Shown here: positions 37,954 through 52,000 of the stretch, in pieces
Layout of the letters: every line of letters begins with the position of its first letter
How positions within the stretch are numbered: position 1 is the stretch's first letter
Assembly: GCA_033026295.1 (NCBI GenBank)
Contig: CM065173.1
Location: 13,082,517 to 13,146,516 of the forward strand
Source of the DNA: Channa striata
Taxonomy: Eukaryota; Chordata; Actinopteri; Anabantiformes; Channidae
Direction of reading: 5' to 3'
DNA length: 64,000 bases
The notes under the pieces: generated by a model
Seen by the model: the letters and a program-made list of their open reading frames with translations, nothing else
What the model was told of the DNA's origin: nothing
The model's database searches: none
Program-made: the position numbers and the translations under genes

Positions 37954-40900
37954 TCAGAAATTTTCCTTGTTGAAGTAAAACTTGGTCTTCCGAGGATCCA
38001 CGTCTGAGTATTTGGCACAGTGCTTTTCCAAGACTTTAGCTAGACCTTCAGGACCGCACAAGAAAGTTCCCACCACAGATCTGAGCACAAAACATAAGTT
38101 ATATTTAGATGAGCAGAATAAATTTTTTTTTTACTCAAGTCCTGTAATGAAGGGCAATTCTGAGTTATTTGCACTTGCGTATTTCTTCCTGTAATATTCA
38201 ACTAAAATACTTATGAATAAATACAGATAATAGGAGTATTTACTAAATAAAATGGTGGTGGTGGCTTTTTGTGCTTAGTACATTAGTAAACCATTAACTA
38301 CATTCATTCATTCTTACGTGGGGTTTTCTTGGCGGACTTGTTCGAACTCCCGTTCCCAGATGGGTCGGCCATAGTGCGTTTTCTGTTTTAGCCCAGTGAC
38401 CACGTCTGTTTCCTTGTCGAAGTGAACCATCACATGAGTAGCCTGTGACACAATGTGAGCACAAAATGAAATATTGCAGCTGAGCTTGGGTCACAATGGA
38501 CCTGTGGTGTGTGTGATGACTGAACCACACACTCACATGGCTTTGATCCCACCCGGTCAGGTAGAGTTTGTAGGTGAGGAAATCCCCCATGCCTCTCTCC
38601 TCCATCTCCTTCTCCAGCACCTGCAGGAGGTCGGCAAACCACTCAAAGGCGTGCGTTTCTCGGCACAGCCAATAGAAGTAAATCTGGAACCAGGAAGCAG
38701 AAGCAGGAATGTTTAACAATAAGGCTTTTACAAAGAGTCAGCTGTGCTTGTCATGACTCGTCCTCGACCGTGGGGTGTGTTCACACCCTGTATTTAAGAG
38801 ACAATAAGAGATTCTGTCACAGATCAATCAATGCAATGTTGTTACGGTAATGAAATGGATTGACCAGTGAGGTGTTTGGGTTCTTACCTTTCTGGTGCGC
38901 AGCTTTGGGTTTGACTCTTTGAACTTGTACCAGATGGACTTGAGGATGGAGGCGAAAGGAGTGACTCCGATGCCGGCACCAATCAGCATGCTGACCTCGT
39001 AGTCAAACACGTCCTCGCTGGCTGTGCCAAACGGCCCGTCTACACCCATTCTGAAAAACCACAACACATATAGTGAGTGACAAGTACACAACGTGCAAAT
39101 CTCAAACATGATGCAGAAACTGAATATTCATGAAAACACACAACTTAAACACTACAGAAGCAACGTAGGACGGAGGAGTTGGATGTGTCAGCACATATCA
39201 GCCGAACCAGGCTCAGTTTAGGAACAGTAAATATCATTCCCTACAGGATTTTAATGACCCTTTTGTAATTTCACGACAGCTTTGCTAAAAAAAAAAATTG
39301 GATGCATGTCGTAATGTTTTATTGGGTTAAACTAAAGTTTGTGCAGAACTGACGGGGGATTAGTCGAATTAATTGTTGCAAGTCCTTGTTTGGACCCACA
39401 TATTGTTTTGATGAACCACAGAATTATGAGCCGTGCAAACGTGAAGCAAACTTGGTTTGATAAAAGCTTTCAAGATGGTTGGAATCAATATAACTTGTAC
39501 CACATCCACTCATATACATACGTGTCAGTCGGATGACAGGTGCTTATGTGATGTTTGTTTTTGTAGGACTTTCACGTTATTACATATTTTGGCTCTGACA
39601 CCTATAATTCCAACTGAGCATCTCCATCAGCTGGTGAGGATTATTTGATCATTTGATTGACAGGCTGACAACTAATTACAATTGATGTTGGTTTTGGCAT
39701 CTGTGTGATGGTTGTGGACAAAATGATTGGAAAATGACCAAAGTTATTGCAGATTTTTGGTTTTCACCCCAGTGAATTTTAACATAACTAACATTACAGT
39801 TATGATATTCTTGTGGGTCACTTTGTATACTTGTTATCCTCAGGGATTAAAGCAAAATCTGTGGCATGATATTGCTGCATATTGTTTTTGTTCATTTTCA
39901 TTTTCATTTCACTTGTCTCTTTTATTTGCAAGAAGTTTGAGAGAGAAAAACAACATTTTGGGGAAAAGGAAGGAGAAGTAGATTAAAATGTTCACATGAT
40001 ATGAGTCACACTGAACCTCATCACTCCCCAATGACTAAAGACAACAGGAAGGGCGTACTGTGACTTGGAAGTACTTACTTCGGTCCCTGTGCTCCCTGAG
40101 GTAGCTGCTGCATTATGTGGATGAGTTTATCAGTCCAGTCCCCAGCCGAGCGGATGTGGACGCTAAAGAAATCCTCCTCGGGAGCAGAGGTCAGGGTGAA
40201 CGGGTGCCACTCCAGATGAGAGATAGCGGGGCAGTTAAGAAACACGTACTGCCCCACCTCCATTTTGAATCCGCTCTTCACCAGCTGCAGCTCCAGCACT
40301 TTGGACGGACGCATCACGATCTTAATGTGGAACAAACAGACTGAATAACTTCAACGTCACATGCAAAGGCAACTCAGAAGCCAGTGGACGAATGGTGAAT
40401 CCAACATACCTTCCTGTATCTGACTGTCTGCATGTAACGAACGAAACGCAGCAGTCGCTCGCAAATATACAGAACCATTGGACCAATAACCCACATCCAG
40501 GTCTAAAATGAAATGAGATTATGTTACAGACAAGTCATCAAGGAAGCAGCAGTTAAGTCACTTAAAGTTGAGAAAGACAAACCTGTGGGAAGCCGCCTGC
40601 AAACTGAGGGTCAGGACACTCAGGAATCTGTCCCCAATCATCACTCCGGTCTTTACATTCACTGACAACGTGTGGTGGATTTGTCGGCTGTTGACTCCGC
40701 ACAATGCGTCTGCAGATAAGACATGCGGGTGAAACAAGCCTGGCGATAACAGCAACAACATTTTAGTAAAATGAACAAAGACTGGGCTCGTACCCGGCAC
40801 CGTGGAAGACAAGGCCAGCGAAGAAGATGATAAACAGATGATGCGTGTACCAGAAGACTTCAAAGTAGCTGCGCCGGATGACCTCCATGGAGGACGTGAC

Positions 40901-43900
40901 CATGAGGATGAGGGCCAGCGTGATGACAACGCCTGTGAGGCCGGCGATGGAGGTGAAGGCAAAGTAGATTGGAATGTACTGCGGATTCTTAGACACAAAA
41001 AGAACGAGGGACAATGAGGGTGTGTGGGCTGTTGCTTACAAGAAAAAAGGGAGGAAGGATGATAGAACAGGTGCAAATTTATGTTCCCCGCCTTAAGCCA
41101 TAACTTCATCCGTTATTATCATAGTTTCATTATTCTGTAACTGAAGATGCTGACAAACCCTTCAGAGCGTCTGGCAGGTTCTCCTCCTCATTTCAGTGAG
41201 GTTTGTGTTTGCTGTGGTGGAACAAGTTTGACGTGTTTCCACACTGACAACTTGCAAACCACAGATGTTTGATTCACCAGCATTAGTTTATGAATCACGT
41301 CCATATGACAAAGGAAGCTCTTATTTCTGAATAAATGCACTCCCCAGGGTGTGTTAAAATTAAAACCGAAACACTAAACATATGCATGTTAACACTATCA
41401 TTGTGTCAGTTTGTTTAAAGGTCCAAAGTACAATAGTTCATAATGCTTGAAAGTTATTAAAATCACATTTCAGAACAATATTTTTACAGATGGTCCCTAA
41501 CTCAGTCTGATAACTGGACTCGGTAACACCAGACGCTGATTGGTTTCTCACAGCTCTTATGAGCCAGATGTGTGTTGAATATTATAGTTATTTAGTTTAG
41601 TTTTTTAATTATTTATTACTTTTTAATAAATTTACATAACAAGTTTATTTCAATACAATTTTTATACACTGCTCTCTCAGATTATTCCTTTTTCCTGTTC
41701 AGGATGGTTTCTACTTCAATTCCACTACATATTTGAATGGTAGTTTGTAACAAAGCCTTGTTTCAGCTTGATGAGACATTTTACATAGATGTAATTTCAT
41801 TTTCCACTGAACAGCTTCGAAGCATTTCCTCAGAAGCTGCTTTGCTCTGTTACAATGAATTCACTCATTTTGTCTGAGGACTTACCATGTCTTTTATGCG
41901 GATTGGGTTCAGAAATGTGGTGTTGACTGCGTCGCCCAGCTTGGACAGATCAGTGCTGAGTTCATCATAAACGCCTTGCCTGCTGTTGTTCAACCACTCG
42001 ACGTTTAACAAATGGGCGATCGTGTGCACAGCTGTCGGACAACAGAGGGGAGACGCGTTACTGCCACTCTCACATGTTCATTCAGAGATCTGATTTCTGT
42101 CTCGCAAAAATGCAGATACTTGAGACTTTTTAATAACAGTTTGGCTGATGGTTAGGTGAGATTGTGTTTCAGCTTTTTTTAGATGAAACATTAGGACATC
42201 AAATCATTTGTTTTAAAAAGATGGATTTCAAATGTTTTAGGTCACTCATGGTTTCTTAGCATTTTTAGCGAATATGGTGACGACAATGTATTTAATATAA
42301 GCGTTGTTTGCCTCCCGTTTCATGAACCTTTGAAAAAATTTGATCTGTGTGTATGTGTGTCTTTCTGTGTGGTCACGAAGAAGTAGGTGAGACAGCAAGA
42401 ATGTGATCACATTTTATGCCATTTGAGAAGAAGAGAAAAACAATAAGTTCTGATATAAAGTTACCATTTCTTCCATTTGTACCAACTTGTTTTAATTCCA
42501 CCATCAGGATGAACTGAACACTCGTCCTAACTATTCTATGTGATTCTGTAAATAAGCTGACATCAAACATCTATTAAAAGGTAAAGGGAAATTTTGCACA
42601 ATGTGAAAAGTAGTAAAACATAACTTTGCATACTGCACATATGGCATAAAGCATTTATTTTGAAAAATCTCAATCTGTTTGTGAACTATGTCTCATTTGT
42701 TTGATTTATGCTTTGTGTCTCTCTCTGCTCTTTTTGTTTTTTCACAGCCATAGAAAAACAAACTCTAAAATGACAATAACCCGACAGTTAATCTCTGTTG
42801 AGCTACGATTCATCAAGTGACTACTTTCATCTCGGGAAAGTAAATGTTGTCACAGTGTTTTTGTTAGAGGTCCACCCAAGTGCATTCAAGAAAACATTAC
42901 AAGTGAAAGGGAAAAGCATGGTTCGGCTCACCTGTCATCAGCGCTATCATGTACGCGACCAGCTTGTGGAAAGTCAGATTTTTGTCCAGTTGTTTCCTCA
43001 TTGTTCTGCTGCAGCACTGAAAAGACAAAGACAGAAGGAAGTGAACAGCTGAACGTGCAAAGTACATCTTTCCAGGCCAGAAACCTCGCTAATGTTCTGT
43101 CAACATATGAACAAAAACCCTTCATTGTTTGACCAGTTTCATTGGTGCAAATTGCAAAATATTGCCCAAAAAGCCACTTCGTAAAGCTTCTTACTGGCCG
43201 AATTAGCATCATTTGATGAACGATTTTTATGCAGAGATGCATTATGTGTTGGTCATCTGGCGTTGAACCTTTTGTGTCAGTTTTTGTATGTTTTGGGTCA
43301 CTCTTCCTCATATCTTTTAATGGAGCTCTCGACAATAAGAAATACTAACACTAGCTGTGCTTGTGTGGTTTTCCTCCTCAATCCACAGACCTGTAGTTAA
43401 ATGTCGAAAATGTCTATAGGTGTGACTGTCAATTGTTGTCTGTCTGTGTGTGTCGCTGTGTTGGCCCTGAGATTAGACTGGTGACCTGACCAGGGTGCAC
43501 TCCGCTGTTCACCCAGTGACAGCCAGGACCGGCTCCAACACCCCGATGACCATGAACGGGATAAATGCTTAAGATAATGGATGGATATTTAGAACTTAAG
43601 AGACTCCGGCCTATGGATTAGCAACACTGATGAAAATCCTTGTTAATATTATAATTTTATTTGCACTATTAAGAAAATAATCTTAAAACATATTTTGAAA
43701 GCATTTAAAAAACAAAGGGAAAACAGGTACATGCAAAGCGGGTTTGGATCTGGACCTCTGCTGCATGTGTAACTGCTTTCTCTCTTTCTCTCCCTAAGTC
43801 ACTGTTCATCTTTTCCACTAGAATCTATCAAATAAAAGCGAAGGTCCCTATAAATAACAACAACAGCAAAATCAAGTCTGCATGTGAAAGTGCCATAAAT

Positions 43901-44947
43901 GTCATTTGAACTTTAGAAATAATGACCGTGAGCTCAGTGGCCCTCGCCCCGTTACGTTTCTTCTGATTTGCAGTCTTACCACGAAGGAGCCTCGGATCAG
44001 AGACAGCAGGTTCCTGCACACCGGGAGAAGGATCAGCATGCAGTTGAAGTTGAGCACGGCGGCAGGAGCTCTGGCCCAGGGCAGCGCCGACTGAAACACA
44101 CGCAGGTTTTTTTTATATGGCTTTAAGAAAAGCAGTGGGGGATCTAAATGGTGCTTTTGATGAATATTTACTGTTTATGCTTTACTTTTATTTAATACCG
44201 CTGTTCTTTGGTTGAGGGTTTTCCCACATTATTTCATTTAAATAAAGAATGTTTCAATATTAGAACACACAATTTTAGAGAATATAACTTTTTTAACTTT
44301 TTTTCTTCGTTTGTGCACCATTAGCCATTAACCATTAACCTTACATTTATCTTGGACCCTTTATCGGGGACCTGACTCGTAGATTGAAAAGATAATACTA
44401 GAGCTACAACAATTTAATTATAGGCTACATAGAGATAGAGTATTAACAGTTTCATAATGTCATAAATGTTACACAGAAATTGGACCAACCTACACTTATG
44501 TGTTTTTAGATTTGCAATAATTTATTGCTACTCTTACTTGTGTAAAACAAAGACTTGAGAAGGTAATGAAGAAACATTAAAACTGTAAACTGCACTCACC
44601 CCCAACAGATGACGCGTGTAGAAGAACTGACCCCCGGTGTTGTAGAAGATGTAAAACCAGACGAAGAGAAAGATGTTGATCCCCATCCACACCACCTGCA
44701 ACACACAGCCACGATCACGTTCACAGAACACACACAGTTATTACTATTATTATTCATATTAATGAAGTTTCTACGCCAACATCGACTTTTTGCGCCATTT
44801 TTGCGCATGAACTCCGTGCGTAAACGCTCACTCCAGTCTTAAGTTACTCCTGTTCGCCAATGAAAGATTCATAAATTAAATTAAAAAGTGTGAAGAACTC
44901 ACCACTATGAAGGCTGAAAGTCCATTGTTAACAATCCAGTTCCCCAT
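37954..44947 (-). CDS. nox1: NADPH oxidase 1
   Basis: NOX1 moves electrons from cytosolic NADPH through FAD and two hemes across the membrane to make superoxide; it needs p22phox and organiser/activator subunits. Exons in transcript order: 44947-44903, 44695-44600, 44090-43980, 43016-42932, 42031-41886, 40987-40794, 40709-40583, 40502-40410, 40320-40079, 39050-38888, 38683-38537, 38442-38318, 38080-37954. All are GT-AG and phases join, giving 566 residues (human NOX1 564). It starts MGNWIVNNGLSAF. Heme histidines are at about 101 and 115 (TFHKLVAYMI, AVHTIAH) and about 210 and 223 (WYTHHLF, HGAG). The FAD motif is HPFTLTSAPEEDFFS and the NADPH motifs include GAGIGVTPFASILKS and FLCGPEG. The C-terminus is FNKENF. 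DPRK-x-x-FYFNKENF, RTMRKQLDKNLTFHKLVAYM and FTSIAGLTGV favour NOX1, while several N-terminal blocks are NOX2-like. Position beside cstf2 also supports nox1. Confidence 0.91.
43430..43590 (+). repeat. LINE/SINE 3' tail fragment in a nox1 intron
   Basis: Reads TGTGTTGGCCCTGAGATTAG, GTGACCTGACCAGGGTGCAC, CAGTGACAGCCAGGACCGGC and ends GGGATAAATGC...AATGGATGGA. This is the classic 3' tail of a widespread teleost LINE/SINE family, here lying antisense to nox1. It is related to the copy at 30.9 kb. Confidence 0.75.
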
Positions 44948-45005
44948 GTTGATCCGTTTATCTCACCTGGAGCGTCAGTGCATCTTGACTCTGTTGCACT
45001 TTGCG

Positions 45006-45012
45006 TTTTATA
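45006..45012 (-). promoter_or_regulatory. nox1: TATA box of nox1
   Basis: TATAAAA on the minus strand lies 59 bases upstream of the nox1 ATG. A start site about 30 bases downstream would give a 5' UTR of roughly 30-35 bases. A TATA promoter fits inducible or tissue-restricted expression; use of this site is inferred. Confidence 0.6.
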
Positions 45013-45259
45013 GCTTCGGGGCAGGACTCCTCCCTCATCTGCAGAGAAACAGGCGAGCAGACACCAAGAAAATAAAACCTGCAGAGTGTCATTGCCCTGC
45101 TGGAAATATTCTGAAGTCGTTTCCGTCCTGGAACAAAGGGACACACTTTACCTCCACTGAAAACTCAACAATGAATGGTATGAAGAAATGTCTGGCACAG
45201 CCAGGAAGACACAAGATTTATAGGGAGGATAGAATTGTGTTTGTGCAGAACGAATGAAT

Positions 45260-46010
45260 AAAATAAAATAAGAATGACTATATTATACCATGAGGTTATT
45301 TTATTTAAACTTCAAGTAAAACAGTAGTAGTCAAGGCACTGAACAAACAAACCGTGAAAGCACTTCAGTGAAGTTAGAAGCTTATTCAGTTTATATAGGA
45401 TAAGTAATGCAGGTTATTCAGGAACACATGCCTCACATTCCTTAAAGTCTTCTTCAACTCAATATTTTCACTGACTTTTGTCATTTTTTTGTAAAACTAA
45501 ACTTTATTAAGGCATCCAGACTGGACAGTGAACAGCACAGCAGGTTTCTACAGCTGGGCATGATGCTGTGCAAAGTGGGCGTTCATAGTATAAAACCCCG
45601 AGAGGAAGTGAACCGGGGCTTGTCCCGCTCAGTCTTCTGGGGCAGTGTGGACACTCTTGGCACGCTTCCCACACACCTGGCTGAATCCTGTACCTGACCC
45701 ACTGCTGCTCTCTGAAGGCAGCCTTTGTGCATCGCTGCATATCTCAACATGCTACATTCTTTGGTACCTTGGAGGCCTCCTGGTGCCCGTAGTGTATGGA
45801 ATCATTTTCAATTTCATTTACCCAGAATTCTTAGAATCGTCAATACCAACGTTTTTTTTTTTCCAAAGGGCTACAGTTTGTAGTATGTTTGAGTGAGCCA
45901 ACTCAAAACCACTATTTCACTCAGATTTTTATATGTCAAACTTTTGATGATGCAGCACTTGCATCATGCCTCCCTGTTCCCGGGATGTGTTTCTACTTTG
46001 AGAACCTGAA
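45260..46010. other. intergenic stretch between nox1 and xkrx
   Basis: No coding exon is recognised. A minus-strand AATAAA (plus TTTATT) occurs near 45,502 and another near 46,016, which are candidate 3' ends for the xkrx transcript. Confidence 0.35.
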
Positions 46011-46036
46011 TTTGTTTTATTCCCACAAATCCCTTC

Positions 46037-49000
46037 TCAGGCTGCTTCCATCATGTCTGTAACAATAGCAGTCTCACGGTCTCCCAGCTGACTGGCGAGG
46101 TCAGGGATTTGAGAGTTTTGGGGGTCCAGTAGCTCCAGTGGCTCATCATGGGTCAGTACCATGGTGGCATTGGTAGAGTAAGAGGGCTCCCCCCTCCTCC
46201 CCCTCTGCTCCCGTCTTCCTCTACGGAAGCAGACACAGTGCAGACAGTCGTGGACGTTGTACTTGAACAGACGTCTGCAGGGGTGGAAGAATTGATAGAA
46301 GAGCAGCATGAAGAGCACGGCCAGGCTGTAGCAGATCAGCAGCTGGACGCACAGCAAAGGGGCGCACACGTACTCGTAGAAGTCCGACTTGAAGAAGTAC
46401 CACAGCGTGATGAGGACAAAGTTCTCGACAAAGCGTCCGCAGTAATAGATGGCCAGGCGGTTCCAGCGCTGCTTCCTCTCGATGAGCTCTCCGTGGGACA
46501 GGTCCAGCTGCACCGCCGACCAGCAGAAGATGTTGATGCAGGCGTAGAGCAACGTGAACATGCTAAGAACCACGATGTTGCCCAACTTAGAGAAGTTTTT
46601 CTCCATGTTCTCAGGCAGGGAGCCTTTCCTGGCCCAGAACTCAGCCCAGGGTAGGAAGAAGAAGAGGAGCAGGTTAGCCATGCCAACAAGGATCACCCAG
46701 TGTGTGAGAGCGGTGCTGAAGAGGACCAGAACAGTGACCCGTGTTGCGATCTCCAGACCTCTCCACACAATCATGAATAGGTAGGCTAGTGGACGCAACC
46801 GCACCTTGTAGTCATCGTATCTGATCTGGATGGCCAGAACGCTGCACACAAGTGCTCCGTATGTGATGGAGATCATGGTGATGATCATCAGAGCCACTGC
46901 AAACACAGACAGAAGTCACCGGTTACCCCTCAGCGACAACATGAGCATATGTTCACAATTATCTGCTTATTAATGTCAGCTCCTAGCGGCTGGGGCCACA
47001 CGGGGTGATTTTAGTTTAACAATAACACGAGCAAGAAACGAGAAAACACAATTAGAAAATCAGCGACTGGACTGAATAGACTGTATGTAATAGAGCAATA
47101 TCTATCTGAAGTTTGCCAATACAAGCTGTAAGAGGACGATAATGTGCGGATGTTTTTGAAATACACATACTGTCCCTTTAAGACATGACTCCCATGTCTT
47201 TATTTTTATTTGATGATTCAACACTTTAGATATTGACTATGGAGAGAAACAAAACACTAAAAAGACCTAATAGTTTATCTTCAGTCTTCCACTCTTGCTT
47301 AACTGCATTTACCGTACGTCCACTCAAACTGGCTGTGACATTCACATTTGTCCAACTATCAGTTCAGAGAAATGAGTCATAGTCCCAAAGAACTGCAAAC
47401 TGCACTGAATGTCATCACTTTTAGAGTTATACAACTGTGCCAAGAAAAGGGCGTGACATCATAAAACAATTTCTTTGTGGGGCGAGGGACAGCAGCTTGA
47501 ATCCCAACTTCATCAATCATTCTTACATCTTGTCGGGAGGATGTATTTCTCCTGGATGGTGGCGTACAGCTGGAGTGTCAGCTGAGGCGTGGAGCCCAGA
47601 AAGGCCTGGATGACTGCGGTGCGTTTGAATGCGTTTCTGTGCGTGGCCAGGTTACGCTCTGACTGCCCCACTTCCAGCTCCATGGGTCCCTGTCCCTTCT
47701 TCAGACTGATCTTCCTGGAAATGGTGACGTAAGGCTCCTCCTTCTTGCCCGCCTTGAAGTAGACCACGAGGGCCTCGAAACACCTGAGGAAGTGAGAGCA
47801 GAGCGTGAGAGTGGAGGGATTGTTTCACACCGACAGAGGGCAGTGCAACGTCATGTTAAACAGGTGACCGCAAAAATGCTCTGCCTGGGGTTTTTAACAT
47901 TTAAAACACGAGTGTGAACAAATACAGCAAAATGTCAAAGGTACGACATTTGTTTGTGCAGCTTGTTGTCAGTTTAGGAACTTAAAATGAGATACACTCA
48001 CTGGCCACTTTATTAGGTACACGTGTACATTCCAATACAATCCAACACAGAGGCTCTGCCATGAATTCTGATTTTACAAGGTTCTTATTTGTCAGTTTTA
48101 AGTTGGAACTCTCACAAAAGGTGATAATTCTAATATTTGTTTATGACTGAGGTCAAAGTGGTTAGTGGAGTTGTACTGGAGGGCATTATAAGAAGAGACT
48201 GTTCTAATTTTCTGGCCAACATGTTTAAAATGAATGGTGTGGCCAAAACATTAAAAGTGCCTCCTCTTGTAATGTCGTCGACTAACCACCTCAGTCATAA
48301 ACACGTATTAGAATTATCACCTTTGTGAGAGTTCCAACTTAAAAACTGACAAATTACTAATGCTGGATGTATTAGTAATTTGTCAGTTTCTAAGGTATTA
48401 TAGGTATGTAGGTATTTGTCATGCACACAAAACTGACCTCAGGAAGATTATTTCATTGAAAGATTCCTCCATCATAAACTATTCTTTCTTTGGAAGCTGT
48501 AAACAACAATGAGGTTCCACCAGAGGGCAGACAGCCAATTCTTGTAAACCTACACAGATAAACTGAAAAGTCTGGGTGTGGTACTTGTAATGACTGCAGG
48601 TGAACGCTCTTTGTTAGGTTATGGAGAACAATTTATACTATTCGTGAGAAGGGAAACATATTTTTCCCACCACGATGGCTGAAAGGCAGTAGAAGACGTC
48701 GAATGTGTTTGGGCCTAACGACGTGAGCGTTATTAAATATGAACTGGATTAGCAGGTGGAACCTTTATGTTTTTCCTTGCCAACAGCAAAGCATCAGCCT
48801 TGTGGTTCAACTGCAACTCAGTGATTCACATGTGTGTTCAGCCCTTAGAGGATTCCCACTGCAGCATAAAGCTCCCATCACATCACTGTCCTGGAATGTT
48901 ATGTCTGACTTCAAAATCTCCAACTTTGGACATTGGACTTGGAGACTCAGGAATCCTACTGTATCTGTCATGTGGTTGAACTGTGCTGTCCCCTCCAGGG

Positions 49001-52000
49001 TCAGCTTACGGACATTTTCAGTCACGGTTGCTTTGGCTGCTACAGACGGTACATCTTTACTTACAGTGCAAATACAGCACAGTGCCAAACAGTCACAGCT
49101 TGAGGGCCTGAACTGTGTTTAACCCAGACGTTAGTGGACGGCAGGGGAAGTCTTGGCGTTATTTGCACGCAGGTTCTTATCTCTAAACACGCACACCTAA
49201 TCTCAAACTATATTCACTTCCAGCTAGAAGCCACAGGCAGCACAGATCATTCCCCTGTTGTTTACAAGGTCCATATGTCAAGAGTAGCAGAGAAGGCACA
49301 TAACCGACAGTGTGATTTAGTGACATCCTTTCTGTGCGAATTTGGCAGCACAAAGGGCCGAGGACACAGCGTGCGGACAGTGAACTCGAGCCAGGGGGCA
49401 CTTAGGATTCAGTAAAGCGGCTGAAAGGCAGACTGAATTTCACTTAAGGGAAAAAACACAGCAGCACAGATGAATGCATTAGCTAAGAGAATCAATACGC
49501 TGACGTCCAAAGCAGCATCTTATAGATTTATAAAAAGGAAACACGTGATCTGCAGCTTTGCATTTGCAGTCTGTTGCCCCTCTGAATCCTGCAGTGTGAG
49601 CTAACACACCCAACATGTACTGAGAAACCCCTGTAACAAATGAATTACTGCTACTCTCTGACTTCAGGAAATTCTTTCAACAGCTCTTGACCAAGACCAT
49701 CCTGTTTAGATCTCTTGGGATTCACCCAAGACTGTGTAGAGTGTGTAACAGACAAACAGGCACAAAAAAAAAAAAAAAAAAAAGAAGACGTTGTGCGTGC
49801 TGAGACTAGTCCAAGCCGACAGAGTAATTATGTAGTTTCTGCTGCTGCTTTGGGAGCAGGATCAAACATGTAAAGATACAAGTTACAGCAACGTCCACGT
49901 CAAGGCAGATACCAACTAAACCCAGGCTTTTATAAAAATAAAAAGGTTTATGTGTTGTTATTTCCTCATCTGATGGCAGGCACGATGCGCGTTTGACTGT
50001 GTAGCTATGAGATTAGCAACTACACCAACCCTGAGTCACACAGGAAGACTCTGATATGAGCCAAAGCGAAGCCGAGGTGATTTGTTTACAGTGTCACAGC
50101 GTGGAGTCACAAGAGCTGGACAAAAACAGAAGAGCAGAACAAACGGTGCTGTAAAAACAATCATACACGCTGTTTTTCTGGCTGCATTAAACATCCAGGT
50201 TTGCAGCTCAGTGTAACAGGTAACTGCACAAAGCTTTACCAAAGCTCGTGTCACAGAACAGCAAATAATTCACATGACAACTTAAAAGACGTTTCATGGT
50301 CGTGGCTGTTATGAATCACTGTCATGAGGGAGACGTGCACGGCATCATTAGCCATCATAAGGTTTGACGCGCTCTCTAATAATCACTTTTGTTTGCTGCG
50401 TCTGAGGGTTTCATATTGTGTTAATAATAAAACATTTTTACCTCCGTGTGTGTGAGACACTAGAGCTCGTGTTTATCACACTGCTAGTTGAGTTAAGTGA
50501 ATGATACAAGAAAACATTAGAAGGAATAATACATAAATAATACAGAAATGCAAAGTTTGTGTCCATGTTTGATCTGAACAGTTGATTGCTGTTTTTTGCC
50601 AGAAATAAAGCATCTGTCTAGTCGGCAGTCATTTAAACGCATTGAATTTGACTCTTTGTCTGCATTTCTCATTGTGGTGGTAGATAATTTCCCTGATACA
50701 AGACAATTTCTTATTATGTTTATAAAATGGAAAGGATCAAATGTAGTTATTTTCACATGTTGAGTGATACTGGATTTCTAACTAAGTAGTGATGAAGCAA
50801 CGTTTCTGAAAACAAAAAGGAACATATGAGTAAAACCTGAACCTTTGAAAAAACTGAACAAACAGTTGAGCGGGTGTGGGATAAAGCCTCTCTCTGATTG
50901 GCTGCTCTGAGCATGCACGGCCTCTAAATGTTACTTCTGCAGGTGTCTTTAAATAGGGTAAATACAGGCTGTGACCTGAAAATAACTGTGGATGCAGGCT
51001 TTAGGCAAAATGTGCCATAATTATGAATGCATTAATACATAAAGACTCTAAAATAACAGACAGAAAAGTGCATGTTCACTCTGCCTTCTGCCGCCAACGC
51101 TTTTCAATTGTCAAATGAAACGGACTGCAGAGCTGTAAATTAAACGGAGCCACCATTAAATCATTTATATGACGTTTAGCAACAACATCTGCTGAAAAAT
51201 CATTCTTCCTGTGGCAAGTCACGTGCAACTGAAGTTGAAGTTGAACGTCTTTTCCTGTAAGAGCACAAACACTCTACGGTAATCGACTCTGCTACTCCTA
51301 CAGTAAATTCACAGCATCTCCTGTTGATGAATCAAAGTCCAGAAAACACAGTATCAAGTGAAAACTTAAGTTTCAGAGAAATGAAACGACTGGCTCCGCC
51401 TACTTCTTCACACTTCTCAGTCACTGTGACTCAGTCGCCCATGTTTCAGTTGCAGTGTGCAAACAGAAAGCCTGAACTCTTAAAAACAGGACTTTAAATT
51501 TTTTAAAATTTAAATGCTGTGTCCTTTTTTTAAGCAACTGGTCCACCTCTCTTACTTCAATTTCCTAGAATAAATCAGGCTTGTATTATTTTTGGCGTGG
51601 CCAACCTGTCTTTGACCCTTCTCCTTCCTGATCCTGCCAGGCCTGGTCTGACGGGTCTGCACCACTAACACCTTTGTGTGCTTTTATCCTCACAAGAGGT
51701 CATACAAACCATAAATGAAGAGGATGTTTTTACCAGGGCTGGGCCAGCTCTGCAGTGCGATTAGACAGACTAGTTTTATAGTCTAGCCTGCTGTAGGGTC
51801 CAAATTTGATCATCTCAGAATTAAATCAGATTAAAAATGAAATATGGGAATGGCTGATTGTGAAGTCCTGTTCAAGACTTGATTATGATGTGGGAGGTTG
51901 TCCAGCCATTCATCCTGTTCTCTGCAGTGAACAGACTTTCCATCTGGAGCGTGATTCAGTTCATGACTGCACAATCTGCAGTCCACACATCATGTTTCAA

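Noticed and set aside
37954..44947. Calling the oxidase cybb (NOX2)
   Set aside because: C-terminal and hinge blocks and the neighbouring cstf2 favour nox1, although the N-terminus is NOX2-like.
46148..46654. 168-codon plus-strand frame opposite xkrx exon 3
   Set aside because: It is the complement of a well-supported membrane-protein exon.
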